Of a stretch of DNA of 64,000 nucleotides, positions 36,738 through 46,095 are shown one piece after another. The stretch spans positions 1,922,001 to 1,986,000 of the forward strand of contig CAVVUF010000002.1 in the NCBI GenBank assembly GCA_963751425.1, read 5' to 3'. Source of the DNA: CAVVUF01 sp963751425 (lineage in GTDB: Bacteria > Chloroflexota > Anaerolineae > Anaerolineales > UBA4823). A model generated the notes under the pieces. That model was given only the letters and a program-made list of their open reading frames with translations. It was not told where the DNA came from and did not search any database. Every line of letters begins with the position of its first letter. The first letter of the stretch is position 1. Position numbers and translations under genes: made by a program.

Positions 36738-38110
36738 CGAATTTCCTCCTTCGATCCCTGTTTAGAAGCTTGATCTAATTCTTCCAGTTTACGACGCACT
36801 TCGGCATGGCTCCGGCGGGTGATGGGGTATAAGAACAAGAAAGGCAGGCCAAAGAGAATGAAGAAAGCAGGGATCAACCCGAAGAACAAGCGGATACCGA
36901 GGAGAGCCTGCGGCGTTTGTTCAACATTCGGAACATATCCAAACCCAGTCAAGATCCAACCAACGGCAGCCAGGGCCAGCGCTTCGGAAAATTTTGTAGC
37001 CAACCCCCAAACTCCGTAGTACATACCACTGCGCTGCTGCCCGGTCTCGAGGCGATCATAATCCGCCACATCAGCCACCATCGCCCAGGGGAAGATCCAC
37101 TGGGCTGAAAAACCAAAACCTGCCAGCACAGAAACAAGATAAATTAACGGTGTCGAGTTGTGTGGAAGGAAGAAGGTGATCATCACAGCCAGGGCACCGA
37201 GCAGCATACCCAAGGCGTAAGCGGGACCTTTGTCCATCTTGCGGCTGAGCCAGTGCCAGAAAGGGAGCGCAATGGTGACGCAGATTAAGAGCAAACCCAT
37301 TACTAATGATATGGAGGTTTTCATTAGCAATTGATATTCGACGTAATAAGCCATCAAGATTTTGATGAAGGCAAAGGAGATATTGATTACGAAATAAACC
37401 CCGCACAACCATATGAAGGGCTTGTTCTTTAGCGATGCCATGAAGGACTTGAAAGGCGATGGCTCGGGTGTGGAAACTGCCAACCCGGTACGCTCGCGGA
37501 TTCCAAGGGCAGAGATGATCAGGGCTGCTGCGGCGAAGAACCCATAAGCGATGCCAATGAAGGCAAACCCGGTGCGCTGGAGGGCGAATAGACCTACAAT
37601 GGCAGGGGTCAGAGCAGCACCGACCAGGTAAGCTGGAACAGCCATCACCATACGGTAGGTAGTCAGGCTGGATCGCTCATCATAGTCGTCGGTTAGCTCG
37701 GAGGTCAAGGCATAATAAGGGACATTGGTCAGTGTCCAGAGCGTATCGAACAGGATGAATGTGAATGCGATCCAGACGAAGGTTGACATCCTGCTGGATA
37801 CGGGGACATACCACAGCAGGGCAATGGAGATTGCCAGTGGAATCGCTCCAAACAGCATGAAAACACGCCGTTTCCCGAAGCGTGATTTAGTCCGGTCGGT
37901 GAACCAGCCAAACAGGGGATCATTGATCGCATCCCAGATTTTGCCAATCAGCAGGGCATTTCCAGCCATGGCTGGCATAATTAGAGCGGCATCTGTATAG
38001 AACTTCATCAAAAAGAACTGGATCGCTGAATTAACCAGGGCATTACCGAGGTCGCCGATACCGTAAAAGATCTTGGTGCGAGTGCGCAATTTACCAGTGT
38101 TGTCAGCCAT
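36734..38110 (-). CDS. GPH-family sugar:cation symporter (MelB-like MFS)
   Basis: This 458-residue protein has 12 likely membrane helices and the GPH start RTKIFYGIGDLGNALVNSA, followed by WDAINDPLFGWFTDRTKSRFGKRR, the Asp-rich helix and cytosolic loop that defines the glycoside-pentoside-hexuronide family. Members bring in sugars or glycosides with Na+ or H+. It has AAGGAG before its ATG. Its stop overlaps the next gene, Gfo/Idh. The substrate may be a sugar or inositol-like cyclitol given the neighbours. Confidence 0.92.
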   Translation of the reverse strand: MADNTGKLRTRTKIFYGIGDLGNALVNSAIQFFLMKFYTDAALIMPAMAGNALLIGKIWDAINDPLFGWFTDRTKSRFGKRRVFMLFGAIPLAISIALLWYVPVSSRMSTFVWIAFTFILFDTLWTLTNVPYYALTSELTDDYDERSSLTTYRMVMAVPAYLVGAALTPAIVGLFALQRTGFAFIGIAYGFFAAAALIISALGIRERTGLAVSTPEPSPFKSFMASLKNKPFIWLCGVYFVINISFAFIKILMAYYVEYQLLMKTSISLVMGLLLICVTIALPFWHWLSRKMDKGPAYALGMLLGALAVMITFFLPHNSTPLIYLVSVLAGFGFSAQWIFPWAMVADVADYDRLETGQQRSGMYYGVWGLATKFSEALALAAVGWILTGFGYVPNVEQTPQALLGIRLFFGLIPAFFILFGLPFLFLYPITRRSHAEVRRKLEELDQASKQGSKEEIR

Positions 38111-38229
38111 GGAAATCTCCTTGTTTTGGATTTGTAATACTCACAGGATCAATACGGATATCACAGATTTGAAAGAAAGGACACGAAAGATGAGGAAGGT
38201 TTGAAAAAGAAAGTTATTCTGGCGATCCT

Positions 38230-38856
38230 TTAAATAATGTTCTTGATCGAGGTTTGTAACTCCGGATCGTGATTAATCGCTTCCTCAAACACTGGGCGGA
38301 AGGCAGGGAAGGAGAGCGCTGGACGGAGGACCTCCTCGGGCAGTGCAGATAGGATCTCGGACATGGGGCGATGGGTAGCCTGTGAGACCTGTTGGAGCAA
38401 GTGCCTGCCCTGGCGCTGCGGCTCGGCGCGCGCGGTTGGGTAGCCGCTGCCAATCTCCGGAGTGAACAGGGCATCGAAAATCAAGCGCAGGTTAACCTCA
38501 CCAGCCCAACCGTAGCCCTGGTTGAGCGCCAGCGAGACACAGTTACCGGCATTGATGCGGGCAAAGAGGAACGCATCCAGTGGGGTAAGCAAGTGCCCAC
38601 AGAAAACACCCGGATACTGCATGACGGAGTTGAGGTAGCCCAGCCCGGTTCCACAGCCGCCAATGACAAAATCGACCGCTTTCAGATGCAGGAGCAAGGC
38701 TGACATCAGCCCGGTGTGGATATAGAGCAGGGAGGGCAAGTCGCTGCTGCGGGTGTTGCCCAGGTTCAAGACGGTGTGGCCACGACCCTCCAACGCTCGC
38801 AGGATGTCGGTGTTCTTATCGGCGGCGCTGATTTCATTGATGACTGCTATTTTCAT
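38230..38856 (-). CDS. RpiB/LacAB-family sugar-phosphate isomerase-like protein
   Basis: This 208-residue protein begins MKIAVINEISAADKNTDIL, with VIGGCGTGLGYLNSV matching the RpiB GTGIG substrate loop and NAGNCVSLALNQGYGWAGEV further on. AAGGAG precedes the ATG at 38856. Family members isomerise ribose, galactose or related sugar phosphates. The C-terminal stretch is longer than in ordinary RpiB and resembles the DUF2620/inositol-cluster version. It lies 13 bases downstream of the iolD-like stop. Confidence 0.82.
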   Translation of the reverse strand: MKIAVINEISAADKNTDILRALEGRGHTVLNLGNTRSSDLPSLLYIHTGLMSALLLHLKAVDFVIGGCGTGLGYLNSVMQYPGVFCGHLLTPLDAFLFARINAGNCVSLALNQGYGWAGEVNLRLIFDALFTPEIGSGYPTARAEPQRQGRHLLQQVSQATHRPMSEILSALPEEVLRPALSFPAFRPVFEEAINHDPELQTSIKNII

Positions 38857-38869
38857 GGCGATCTTCTCC

Positions 38870-40729
38870 TTATAAACCGATGGTATGGCGTAGTGCTTGA
38901 ACTTCATCGCACCAGTTACCTACATTCCAGCGACCATAGACCCCCATGCCTCCCAACGGGTCAGGGCCATAATAGACCGGCACATGGATAAGTGCGAGAC
39001 CCAGATGGCTGCCAGCCTGCTCCAGGGCGGCTTTCAGAGAAGAAGTGCTGCGACCACCGTCCAACACCAGTAAACCTGGGACTGATCGAGCCCAAGACAA
39101 GTAATCAATTTTTATGGTGTTACTGGTGGCAAATCCTTTCCCATACTGAGCCTCCTGTAAACCGGAGATGGCGGCCATCCGCCCGTTGTCCAGGATCATG
39201 ATGCAGCCCCGCGCCCCATGCTCGACACCGTCGATCAGGATTTGGGGATTCATGGCGAATGATCCGTCGCCGGTTAGGGCGAGAGCAAAGAAGGGCTGAG
39301 AGGCAGCACATGTTGCCATTAGGGCGGAAACCGCGAAGCCCATGTAGGAAGCTCCGGTTTCGGTGTAGGTTTGGCCGGGGTGCTCATCTTCAACGATCTG
39401 GAAACCGTTCGCCTGCACATCACCAGCGTCGAAAAAGCAGACTGCTCCGAAAGCCTTTGCCCAATCAAGGGTGATTTTAATGGCGGCGGGCTGGGTCAAA
39501 ACCAAAGTATCCCAATAATCATCGTGCAAAATGGGATTGTGTTCTCGCTTGGCTTTGAACGCTTGCCAAATGGATTTCTGTTCGGCGCAGGCTTTAGGCC
39601 AGGGTGTTTTGGATGCAGCACCTGGGATAAGGGTCTGGTTCAATTTTTCCAAAGTTTTCCGCACATCCCCGACCATTGCTAAGGTATGATGATAGTGGGT
39701 GGCATCTTCTATGTCGGCGTTGATATTGATCACTTGTTTTACATTCGGATAGCCGGTGCGGGAGCTGTCGGACTGGCACACGGCGCGTGTGCCCACCGCG
39801 ATCAGCAGGTCGGCGTTTTCCATGGCATAGTTTCCGCACAGCGAGCCTTTCGACCCACCCACGGTCATGTTTTGAGGATGAGCATAGGGGATGCATCCCG
39901 TAGCGATTGGCGTATGAACCAGGACGCCTCCGGAAAGCTCCAAGAGCTTGATCAGCTCCGGTCCTGCCATACGCCCGCCGCCACCTACCTTTATGAGAAT
40001 TCGATCAGCCTCTTGAATCCAACGTGCAGCTTGCGCATAGTCGCCGTCTGCTGCTCCCAGCGAAAGATGCGGCGCTTCGGGGAGCTCATCCAGGTTGAAA
40101 TTTGGCAGCCAGGCAGCCTGTATATTCATCGGCAGCAGCAGGTAGAAGGGTCCGGGGCGGTAAGGATGGTCCACCGTGGCCGCGCCGCGCTGCAGGGCAG
40201 TGGGCAGCGCCAGAGGGGTGTGCAGGCTGTAGGCTTGCCCCATGGTCGAGGCGAGCTGAAGAAATAGATCCTGTGCGTGGCGAGGGATTTGCTGCATATT
40301 GAAACCCTCGTCTTCGGTCGTCTCATCACCGAAGATGTACCAGACACCGATCCCATCCGAGGCAGGGACGAGGGAGGCTGCCATAGCTTGCAGTGCACCC
40401 GGCCCGATGGAGGTGATCACGGCGGCTTTTTCCCCGGTCACCCAGCGCAGGGCTGCTGCAGCGTGAGAAGCCTCGATCTCGCTGCGCAGGCCATAAACCT
40501 TGACCAATCCAGCCTCCTGGTAGAGACGCAGCACCTCACCAACTTCGGTCGAGCCGTGACCGAACACTGCGAAAAAGGTTTTGACACCCTGCTTGAGCAG
40601 GCCGAGTACCACGGCTTCGGAGAAGGTCAGATCGAGGCGACGGGGAAGGGTGCTTTCTTGATAGGCGAAAGCATGTCCCATACGCTGGTGGTTAAGCTCG
40701 GTGGCAGAAGGTCTAGAAGATTGTGTCAT
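38870..40729 (-). CDS. iolD: thiamine-diphosphate enzyme, IolD-like trihydroxycyclohexanedione hydrolase
   Basis: This 619-residue protein has the three-domain ThDP architecture: an N-terminal SEIEASHAAAALRWVTG with the catalytic glutamate, a central DHS-like domain (about 225-360), and the C-terminal GDGSFAMN cofactor motif followed by the metal and diphosphate segment. It resembles IolD of myo-inositol catabolism, which opens the cyclohexanedione ring to 5-deoxyglucuronate. No iolB, iolE or iolC is in the window, so only part of an inositol-type route is visible. It is the first gene of the minus cluster. Confidence 0.82.
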   Translation of the reverse strand: MTQSSRPSATELNHQRMGHAFAYQESTLPRRLDLTFSEAVVLGLLKQGVKTFFAVFGHGSTEVGEVLRLYQEAGLVKVYGLRSEIEASHAAAALRWVTGEKAAVITSIGPGALQAMAASLVPASDGIGVWYIFGDETTEDEGFNMQQIPRHAQDLFLQLASTMGQAYSLHTPLALPTALQRGAATVDHPYRPGPFYLLLPMNIQAAWLPNFNLDELPEAPHLSLGAADGDYAQAARWIQEADRILIKVGGGGRMAGPELIKLLELSGGVLVHTPIATGCIPYAHPQNMTVGGSKGSLCGNYAMENADLLIAVGTRAVCQSDSSRTGYPNVKQVININADIEDATHYHHTLAMVGDVRKTLEKLNQTLIPGAASKTPWPKACAEQKSIWQAFKAKREHNPILHDDYWDTLVLTQPAAIKITLDWAKAFGAVCFFDAGDVQANGFQIVEDEHPGQTYTETGASYMGFAVSALMATCAASQPFFALALTGDGSFAMNPQILIDGVEHGARGCIMILDNGRMAAISGLQEAQYGKGFATSNTIKIDYLSWARSVPGLLVLDGGRSTSSLKAALEQAGSHLGLALIHVPVYYGPDPLGGMGVYGRWNVGNWCDEVQALRHTIGL

Positions 40730-40985
40730 ATCTTCCTCAGAATATTAGAGGTGAGGAAATTAAGAAGCCTTGGGATGGATTTGTGATATTTTTGCGAGGT
40801 TTTGACGGATCTGGATATGAAGATGGAAAGGTGATCTTGGTTGTTTGAGGCACAAATAAGAGCCTTTATTATTGGAGTTGACCAATTACGGATTAATTAT
40901 ACACTCGGTTGAAAAAAGAAACTCTGCCTAGAAATTGATCATATCGTAATCCCAAATAACAGGGAAGAGAAATTATTCTCTCATG

Positions 40986-40991
40986 TATAAT
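40986..40991 (+). promoter_or_regulatory. -10 box ahead of aldo/keto reductase
   Basis: A TGTATAAT stretch gives a clean TATAAT 64 bases before the ATG at 41055. The 325-base gap 40730-41054 separates the divergent iolD-like and reductase genes, and besides promoter-like A/T-rich sequence I see nothing in it. Confidence 0.4.
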
Positions 40992-41054
40992 ATTCATAGG
41001 GGTGTCATCAATATGGTCAATGTGCATCGTACTTTCTCTTTAGGAGGAATTCTT

Positions 41055-41927
41055 ATGGAAACCAGAACTTTTGGCAAAACCGGGCAGTCCTTTCCGATCC
41101 TAAGCTTTGGTGGCCAACGCATCGTCGATGAGCATCACTGCAGTGAAGACCAAGCGATCCAGATCGTCAACACAGCCATCGACTGTGGCATCCGCTACTT
41201 CGATACCGCCTGGATCTACTCACAAGGGCAGGCGGAGACACGCATGGGCAAGGTGGTCAAGTACCGCCGGGCGGAGATGTGGATTGCTACAAAGACCTGG
41301 GATACCACGAAAGATGGTGCGCGTAGGCAGCTCGAAACCAGCCTGGAACGCCTGAACACCGATCACGTGGATGAATGGCGGCTGCACAATGTGTGGGATT
41401 TTTCCCGCCTGAATGAATTCACGGGCAAAGGCGGCGCGTTGGAAGCGGCGATCCGGGCGCGGGAAGAGGGATTGGTGCGGAATATCAGCATCAGCTGCCA
41501 TACCGATCCACAAATCCTGGTTGAAGCTTTGATCCGTTTTCCGTTTGACAGTGCTTTAATAGCCGTTTCAGCACTCGATCACTTTATCCTCAGCTTTGCG
41601 GAAGAGTTCCTGCCGCTGGCAAATGCGAAAGGGGTGGCAACGATCGGGATGAAGGTCTTAGGTTTTGGGAGCTTGACGCATGATGTTGAGCGCTCCCTAC
41701 GGTATGCCTTCAGCCTGCCCCTGAGCACAGTGATCGTGGGCATGGAGAGCATGGCGCAGCTGGAGCAAAACCTGGCCATTGCTGAAGCCTTCACACCGCT
41801 GAGCGATGCAGAACGCCTGGCTTTCTTCAAAGATATCCTACCCCTGGTACGTCCGGAGAAGATGCGCTGGAAGGCAACCGATTGGGATTACCCGAGAGAA
41901 TGGATCCCTAGAGGTCGTGGGCTGTAA
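41055..41927 (+). CDS. aldo/keto reductase
   Basis: This 290-residue protein begins METRTFGKTGQSFPILSFGG and carries FDTAWIYSQGQAETRMGK (catalytic Asp and Tyr) and ATKTWDTT (catalytic Lys), then a variant of the third element, WRLHNVWDF. TAGGAGG lies upstream. AKRs reduce sugar aldehydes and ketones with NADPH. It reads away from the iolD-like operon, and its role may lie in the same carbohydrate pathway. Confidence 0.9.
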   Translation: METRTFGKTGQSFPILSFGGQRIVDEHHCSEDQAIQIVNTAIDCGIRYFDTAWIYSQGQAETRMGKVVKYRRAEMWIATKTWDTTKDGARRQLETSLERLNTDHVDEWRLHNVWDFSRLNEFTGKGGALEAAIRAREEGLVRNISISCHTDPQILVEALIRFPFDSALIAVSALDHFILSFAEEFLPLANAKGVATIGMKVLGFGSLTHDVERSLRYAFSLPLSTVIVGMESMAQLEQNLAIAEAFTPLSDAERLAFFKDILPLVRPEKMRWKATDWDYPREWIPRGRGL

Positions 41928-41939
41928 AGGGTTTATTTT

Positions 41940-42914
41940 GTGGACGCCACGCAACGTTTCCTCCGCACCCTTACTTATCAATCGGTCGACCGCGTCCCCT
42001 ATCTCGAGGAAGGCATCCGGGAAGAGGTGCTGGAGGAGTGGTACAGCCAGGGTTTATTGCATGAAGCCGATCTGAACGAGCTATTCCACTACGATCCCAG
42101 GGACGAGATCGACCCAGACCTTGAACCGCGCCCTTACCCACGCCACTGGCCACGCCTGCCAGAGGATCTAGGAGGGTTCAATAGCCGGCTCGACCCTCTT
42201 GATCGCCGGAGGCTGCCGAAGAATTGGGAGAGAAAGGTCAAAGCCTGGCAAAGGCATGCTTATCCACTGATCTTGCATGTACACCAGGGTTTCTTCCTGA
42301 CGCTCGGAGTGGGAGATTGGAAGCGCTTCTACGAGGTGATCTACCTGACCAAGGACCAACCAGCCCTGGTGCAGGGGATGATGGAGGCACAGGGTGTTTT
42401 TGCTGCCCGGCTGGCAGAGCGGATCATGGGAGAGGTGAGTGTGGATGCAGTGCTTTTCTCCGAGCCGATCGGTGGGAATAACGGTCCGATTATCTCGCCA
42501 CGTATGTACCAAGATATCGTTTTGAGGAGTTACCAGCCTGTTATGGAGGTTGCCCGAAATTTCCAGGTACCGCTGGTGATCATGCGCACCTATGCCAATC
42601 CACGCCCTCTCCTCGATGACATGTTCAAGTTGGGAGTGAATTGTTTATGGGCGTGTGAGACGCCAGAGGATGGGATGGATTTCCGGGAGCTGCGGAATAT
42701 TTATGGAAAAGAGTTGCGCCTGATCGGCGGGATTGACGCAGACGCCTTGCGGATTGGGAAAGAGGCGATCCTGGCAGAGATGGCAAAAGTCCCCGACCTG
42801 CTTGCTCAAGGTGGTTTTATTCCTCTACTGGATGGTCGTGTGCGGGTGGATGTGCCATATGAGAATTATGTGTATTATCGGAATCTTTTGGAGGAGGCCG
42901 CCTCTGGGGCTTGA
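41940..42914 (+). CDS. uroporphyrinogen decarboxylase-like protein (second copy)
   Basis: This protein of 324 residues starts at GTG, 12 bases after the reductase stop. It has VDRVPYLEEGIREEVLEEW at the N-terminus, DAVLFSEPIGGNNGPIISP in the middle and RLIGGIDADALRIGKEAI at the end, as in the URO-D/MtaA superfamily. The His-x-Cys zinc pair typical of the methyltransferases is not obvious here (region reads IMRTYANPRPLLDD), unlike the paralog at 13364. Its function cannot be assigned; its position with an aldo/keto reductase suggests a role in sugar or cyclitol metabolism. Confidence 0.78.
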   Translation: MDATQRFLRTLTYQSVDRVPYLEEGIREEVLEEWYSQGLLHEADLNELFHYDPRDEIDPDLEPRPYPRHWPRLPEDLGGFNSRLDPLDRRRLPKNWERKVKAWQRHAYPLILHVHQGFFLTLGVGDWKRFYEVIYLTKDQPALVQGMMEAQGVFAARLAERIMGEVSVDAVLFSEPIGGNNGPIISPRMYQDIVLRSYQPVMEVARNFQVPLVIMRTYANPRPLLDDMFKLGVNCLWACETPEDGMDFRELRNIYGKELRLIGGIDADALRIGKEAILAEMAKVPDLLAQGGFIPLLDGRVRVDVPYENYVYYRNLLEEAASGA

Positions 42915-42949
42915 GGAACCGACCAGCTTGTTTCAAGCAATTCCATGGG

Positions 42950-43514
42950 TTAATGCTCATCCTCCAGGAGCATGCGCTGAAACAGGTTTTTGATTTCAAA
43001 ACTTATTCCGGGCTCGAAAAGCTCTAATCTCTCGATGAACCGGGGTCCCCCTTCGTAGAAGGAGACGCGTGAGAAGGGACTTTCTTGACCGGTGTGGTTC
43101 TCATGGAGATTCAGGTAATGATAAAACCTCATCAAGGTCTTTGAGGCTGGATTGATCTAGAAAGGATTGATAAAGGCTGCTGAATTCAGGAGATTGGTAA
43201 GGAAAAGGATGGTCAAGCTCCCACATGAAATCTTGGACAGCCTGGGCTCTGCGGGCAATTCCTAATTTCTCCTTGAGCTTTGCCTCACAAGTTTCAAACT
43301 GTTGGCAGTGGATGAACTCGTGAAAAATGGTCACGAATCCATCCAAGGAATCGAAGACCTCACCAGTAACCACGCAAGCTATGCGGTTATCGAGACCTTC
43401 GAGTGGAAAAGCAGCGCGCACACCTTCTGGGATTGACATAGGCAACTCAGCATGCTTTGTAAAGCAATAGCCCTCCCCGAATGGGTTAGGCTCATATATC
43501 AGGAATTGATCCAC
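42950..43514 (-). CDS. HExxH-containing hypothetical protein, one frameshift
   Basis: The upstream part (start GTG 43514, uncertain) has the zinc-peptidase-like VTIFHEFIHCQQFE at about residues 60-75. At about 43110-43125 the frame moves by one base and continues MRFYHYLNLHENHTGQES and ends at 42950. Together about 187 residues. HExxH suggests a metalloprotease or related metal site, but no further ligand is clear and the family is unknown. The reading frame also stays open upstream of 43514 to the stop near 43567, so the real start may be different. Confidence 0.55.
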
Positions 43515-43669
43515 CTGTGCAATGGCGATCGGGAAGGACTTCTCTAAAAGAGGCGGAGATGCGATATTTTATGCTGTAGGTCGCAAAATTGGCCTAATGA
43601 TTCAATATACAGGGTACTCATAGGTTTGTATGATTTCAGGTCTTTTCGGAGTGTCCCAGTTGTCTTTTT

Positions 43670-44785
43670 TTATCCTGTGAGCTGCACTATATTCTCCATC
43701 TGTTCGAAGCTTGCTTCCATGCCCTGGAGGAGCTTGATCTGGGTGCGCGCCCGGTCAAGGTTGTGTGTGGGGCGGTGAATTTTGTAATAGGTATCGCCGT
43801 TCAGGTAGTCTCCTAAGAATCGCAAGGCCTGCTCGTAGGTGATCAGCCAGCCGGAAAAGGCCAGGTTTTCCAGCTCTGCATCGGCCAACAGACAGCCAAC
43901 TTCCGCGAGATAACCCCGCACGAGGCGCTCGAAGATAGGCAGATTGAAGGACACCTTAGAAAGATCCGGCTCATCTTCTGTGGCGAGGTTGGCTGCGGAA
44001 CGTACCGTATCACCAAAATCGTAGAGCGCCAGGCCGGGCATGACCGTATCCAGATCGATTACGCAGATTGCCTCACCGGTCTGGTCGTCAATCATGACAT
44101 TATCCAGCTTGGTATCGTTGTAAGTCACGCGCAAGGGGATATCACCCTTTTTTTCGAGATCGATCAACTGACCGGCTTGATCCTGGCGCTGCAAAAGGAA
44201 ATCAATCTCCGGCCGGGTAGTTCCTGCTCTCCTGGCTGTGTCTTTCTCAATAGCGAACATGAAGTTGCTCAATCGCCAGGGGGTATTGTGAAAATCGGGA
44301 ATCGTTACATGCAGGTCGCTGGCAGGGAAATCAGCCAGGAGCACCTGAAAGCGTCCAAAGGCTCCTGCAGCCCGGTTATACAGTTCGGGCTCGAGGACGG
44401 CCTGGTAGGTTTGGGCACCCTCGATGAACAGCATCGCCCGCCAGGTGGAACCATCTTCCTCCTGGTAGTAGAATTTACCATCCTGGGCTGGGATCAAAGT
44501 CAGCGTTTCTCTCTGGGGATCACCTCCGGTCGCTTCGATCACTCTTCGCAGGTGGGAAGTGATTTTTTGGATATTCTCCATCACCTGCACAGGACGGGTG
44601 AAAATATGGGTGTTCATTTTCTGAAGGATGTAGCGGTGCGTCTGACCAGGTTTCGTCTCAAAGGTCGCTGCGTAAGTGTCATGAATATGCCCATTGCCGA
44701 AAGGATGGGCGGAAAGGAAGCTCCCTTCAAAGATGAAGTGGCGGATGAGCTCAGAAAAATTAGGCATTATGGGGGATGTCTGCAT
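43670..44785 (-). CDS. aminoglycoside phosphotransferase-fold sugar kinase (N-acetylhexosamine 1-kinase-like)
   Basis: This 371-residue protein resembles NahK: FGNGHIHDTYAATFE (N-lobe loop), VTYNDTKLDNVMIDD (catalytic loop with Asp), and ICVIDLDTVMPGLALYDFGD (metal-binding DLD). NahK phosphorylates GlcNAc/GalNAc at C1 in glycan salvage; this enzyme may accept another sugar. No NahK partner genes (lnbp, galT, galE) adjoin it. The -10 box is so close that the second ATG at 44767 may be the true start. Confidence 0.85.
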   Translation of the reverse strand: MQTSPIMPNFSELIRHFIFEGSFLSAHPFGNGHIHDTYAATFETKPGQTHRYILQKMNTHIFTRPVQVMENIQKITSHLRRVIEATGGDPQRETLTLIPAQDGKFYYQEEDGSTWRAMLFIEGAQTYQAVLEPELYNRAAGAFGRFQVLLADFPASDLHVTIPDFHNTPWRLSNFMFAIEKDTARRAGTTRPEIDFLLQRQDQAGQLIDLEKKGDIPLRVTYNDTKLDNVMIDDQTGEAICVIDLDTVMPGLALYDFGDTVRSAANLATEDEPDLSKVSFNLPIFERLVRGYLAEVGCLLADAELENLAFSGWLITYEQALRFLGDYLNGDTYYKIHRPTHNLDRARTQIKLLQGMEASFEQMENIVQLTG

Positions 44786-44788
44786 AAA

Positions 44789-44817
44789 TTATTACCAATT
44801 AAAATGGTGTTTATCAA
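44789..44817 (-). promoter_or_regulatory. promoter for the NahK-like kinase
   Basis: On the minus strand TTGATA (44817-44812) and TAATAA (44794-44789) are 17 bases apart. The -10 region ends 3 bases before the annotated ATG, again a near-leaderless layout. Confidence 0.4.
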
Positions 44818-44913
44818 TTTTGCGGTAAAAATATATGAGCGGCACAAGGATTGCATGAACAGCTGGTATTTGCAGGGCAATTATACGGTAAAAACCAATA
44901 TCGGAGGTGATCG

Positions 44914-46095
44914 ATGAAAGCTAAATACTCAATTCACGAGAGCCCAGGAACCCAGCGAGAGCACAGAAGGATCTCAGGCTGGGAAGTGACCTTCCTTGTA
45001 CTTGTGGGCGTGAGTTTTCTTGTCATTACAGAGGCTGCCCGCGGCGGGCTGGATGTTAAAAGTGATCCATTTATTGAACTGAACGAGCCCCCACTTTTTC
45101 CAGAACAATCCGGTCAGCTGGAACCAAGTATGGGGGAAGCCTCTGTTAGAATTGAGCTGGAGCCCCAGGCGACTCTCAATAAATTCGTTTATTTACCAGA
45201 GATCTATTATTCGAGCGGGGAGCTGTCGGTGCAACCAGCTAACCGGCAGGAGTCGTTGGATTTCTACCGGAAATATTATCTCACGAGCACCGTAAGCCCA
45301 GGCTGGACTGGAAATGTGTCTACCTGTAATCCAGGGACTACATCGCAGGCTTTTCACAACTCGGTAGCGCAGCGCATCAATTATTTCCGCGCCATGGCCG
45401 GTGTGCCTGCGAAGGTCACAATGATGGATGCGTATAACCTAAAAGCTCAACAGGCTGCCTTGATGATGAGCGCTAATAGTGCTCTTTCGCATAACCCTCC
45501 AACGAATTGGAAATGCTATACAGACCAGGGGCATGAAGCGGCGGGGAGCTCGAACCTGGCTTTGGGAGGGTATGGTTTGGATGCCTTGCGAATGTATATG
45601 CAAGATTATGGGTCGGGCAACTCAGCAACGGGACACCGGCGCTGGATTTTATATCCCCAAACCCAGAATTTTGGCACTGGGGATATTCCTGGCGGAAGCG
45701 GGTATTCAGCAGCCAATGACTTATGGGTTTTTGACAGCCATATTTGGGACGCTCGTCCTGCGACGCGTGAGGCCTTTGTAGCCTGGCCTCCTCCCGGGTA
45801 TGTCCCCTATACTGTGGTCTACCAACGCTGGTCTTTTTCGTTCGCTGGAGCTGATTTTACGAATTCGGTGGTCAGCATGACAGAAAATGGGGCCAATCTG
45901 CCAGTGACGCGCTATACCCCAGTGAATGGGTATGGGGAGAATACATTGGTGTGGATCCGGACTGGGGTGAACGATGGATCCTCTTGGCCGAAGCCTAATG
46001 CGGATTCCACCTACGTGGTGACGGTCAGCAATGTAGTGATTGGAGGCAGCCCACGCAGCTTTCAGTATACGGTGATCGTGTTTGATCCGGGTTAA
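44914..46095 (+). CDS. secreted CAP-domain protein (SCP/PR-1 type)
   Basis: This 393-residue protein has a hydrophobic segment at residues 25-41 (VTFLVLVGVSFLVITEA), so it is exported or membrane-anchored. The CAP domain (about residues 145-265) has RINYFRAMAGVPAKV, ALSHNPP, and GHEAAGSSNLALGG, with SGNSATGHRRWILYP, the typical HNxxR-like core. The C-terminal domain is beta-rich (NSVVSMTENGANLPVTRY, 310-390). GGAGG with 5-base spacing precedes the ATG. Its function in bacteria is unknown. Confidence 0.85.
   Translation: MKAKYSIHESPGTQREHRRISGWEVTFLVLVGVSFLVITEAARGGLDVKSDPFIELNEPPLFPEQSGQLEPSMGEASVRIELEPQATLNKFVYLPEIYYSSGELSVQPANRQESLDFYRKYYLTSTVSPGWTGNVSTCNPGTTSQAFHNSVAQRINYFRAMAGVPAKVTMMDAYNLKAQQAALMMSANSALSHNPPTNWKCYTDQGHEAAGSSNLALGGYGLDALRMYMQDYGSGNSATGHRRWILYPQTQNFGTGDIPGGSGYSAANDLWVFDSHIWDARPATREAFVAWPPPGYVPYTVVYQRWSFSFAGADFTNSVVSMTENGANLPVTRYTPVNGYGENTLVWIRTGVNDGSSWPKPNADSTYVVTVSNVVIGGSPRSFQYTVIVFDPG

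Noticed and set aside
36168..36773. A 201-codon plus frame opposite Gfo/Idh
   Set aside because: It is fully antisense to a conserved oxidoreductase with no independent signal.
39686..40267. Plus-strand frames opposite the IolD-like gene
   Set aside because: They are antisense shadows of a clearly conserved ThDP enzyme.
42920..42940. GCTTG-TTT-CAAGC hairpin between the URO-D-like and HExxH genes
   Set aside because: Five base pairs without a T run is too weak to call a terminator.
44177..44917. A 246-codon plus-strand frame opposite the NahK-like gene
   Set aside because: It overlaps the kinase in full and shows no recognisable motif or ribosome site.
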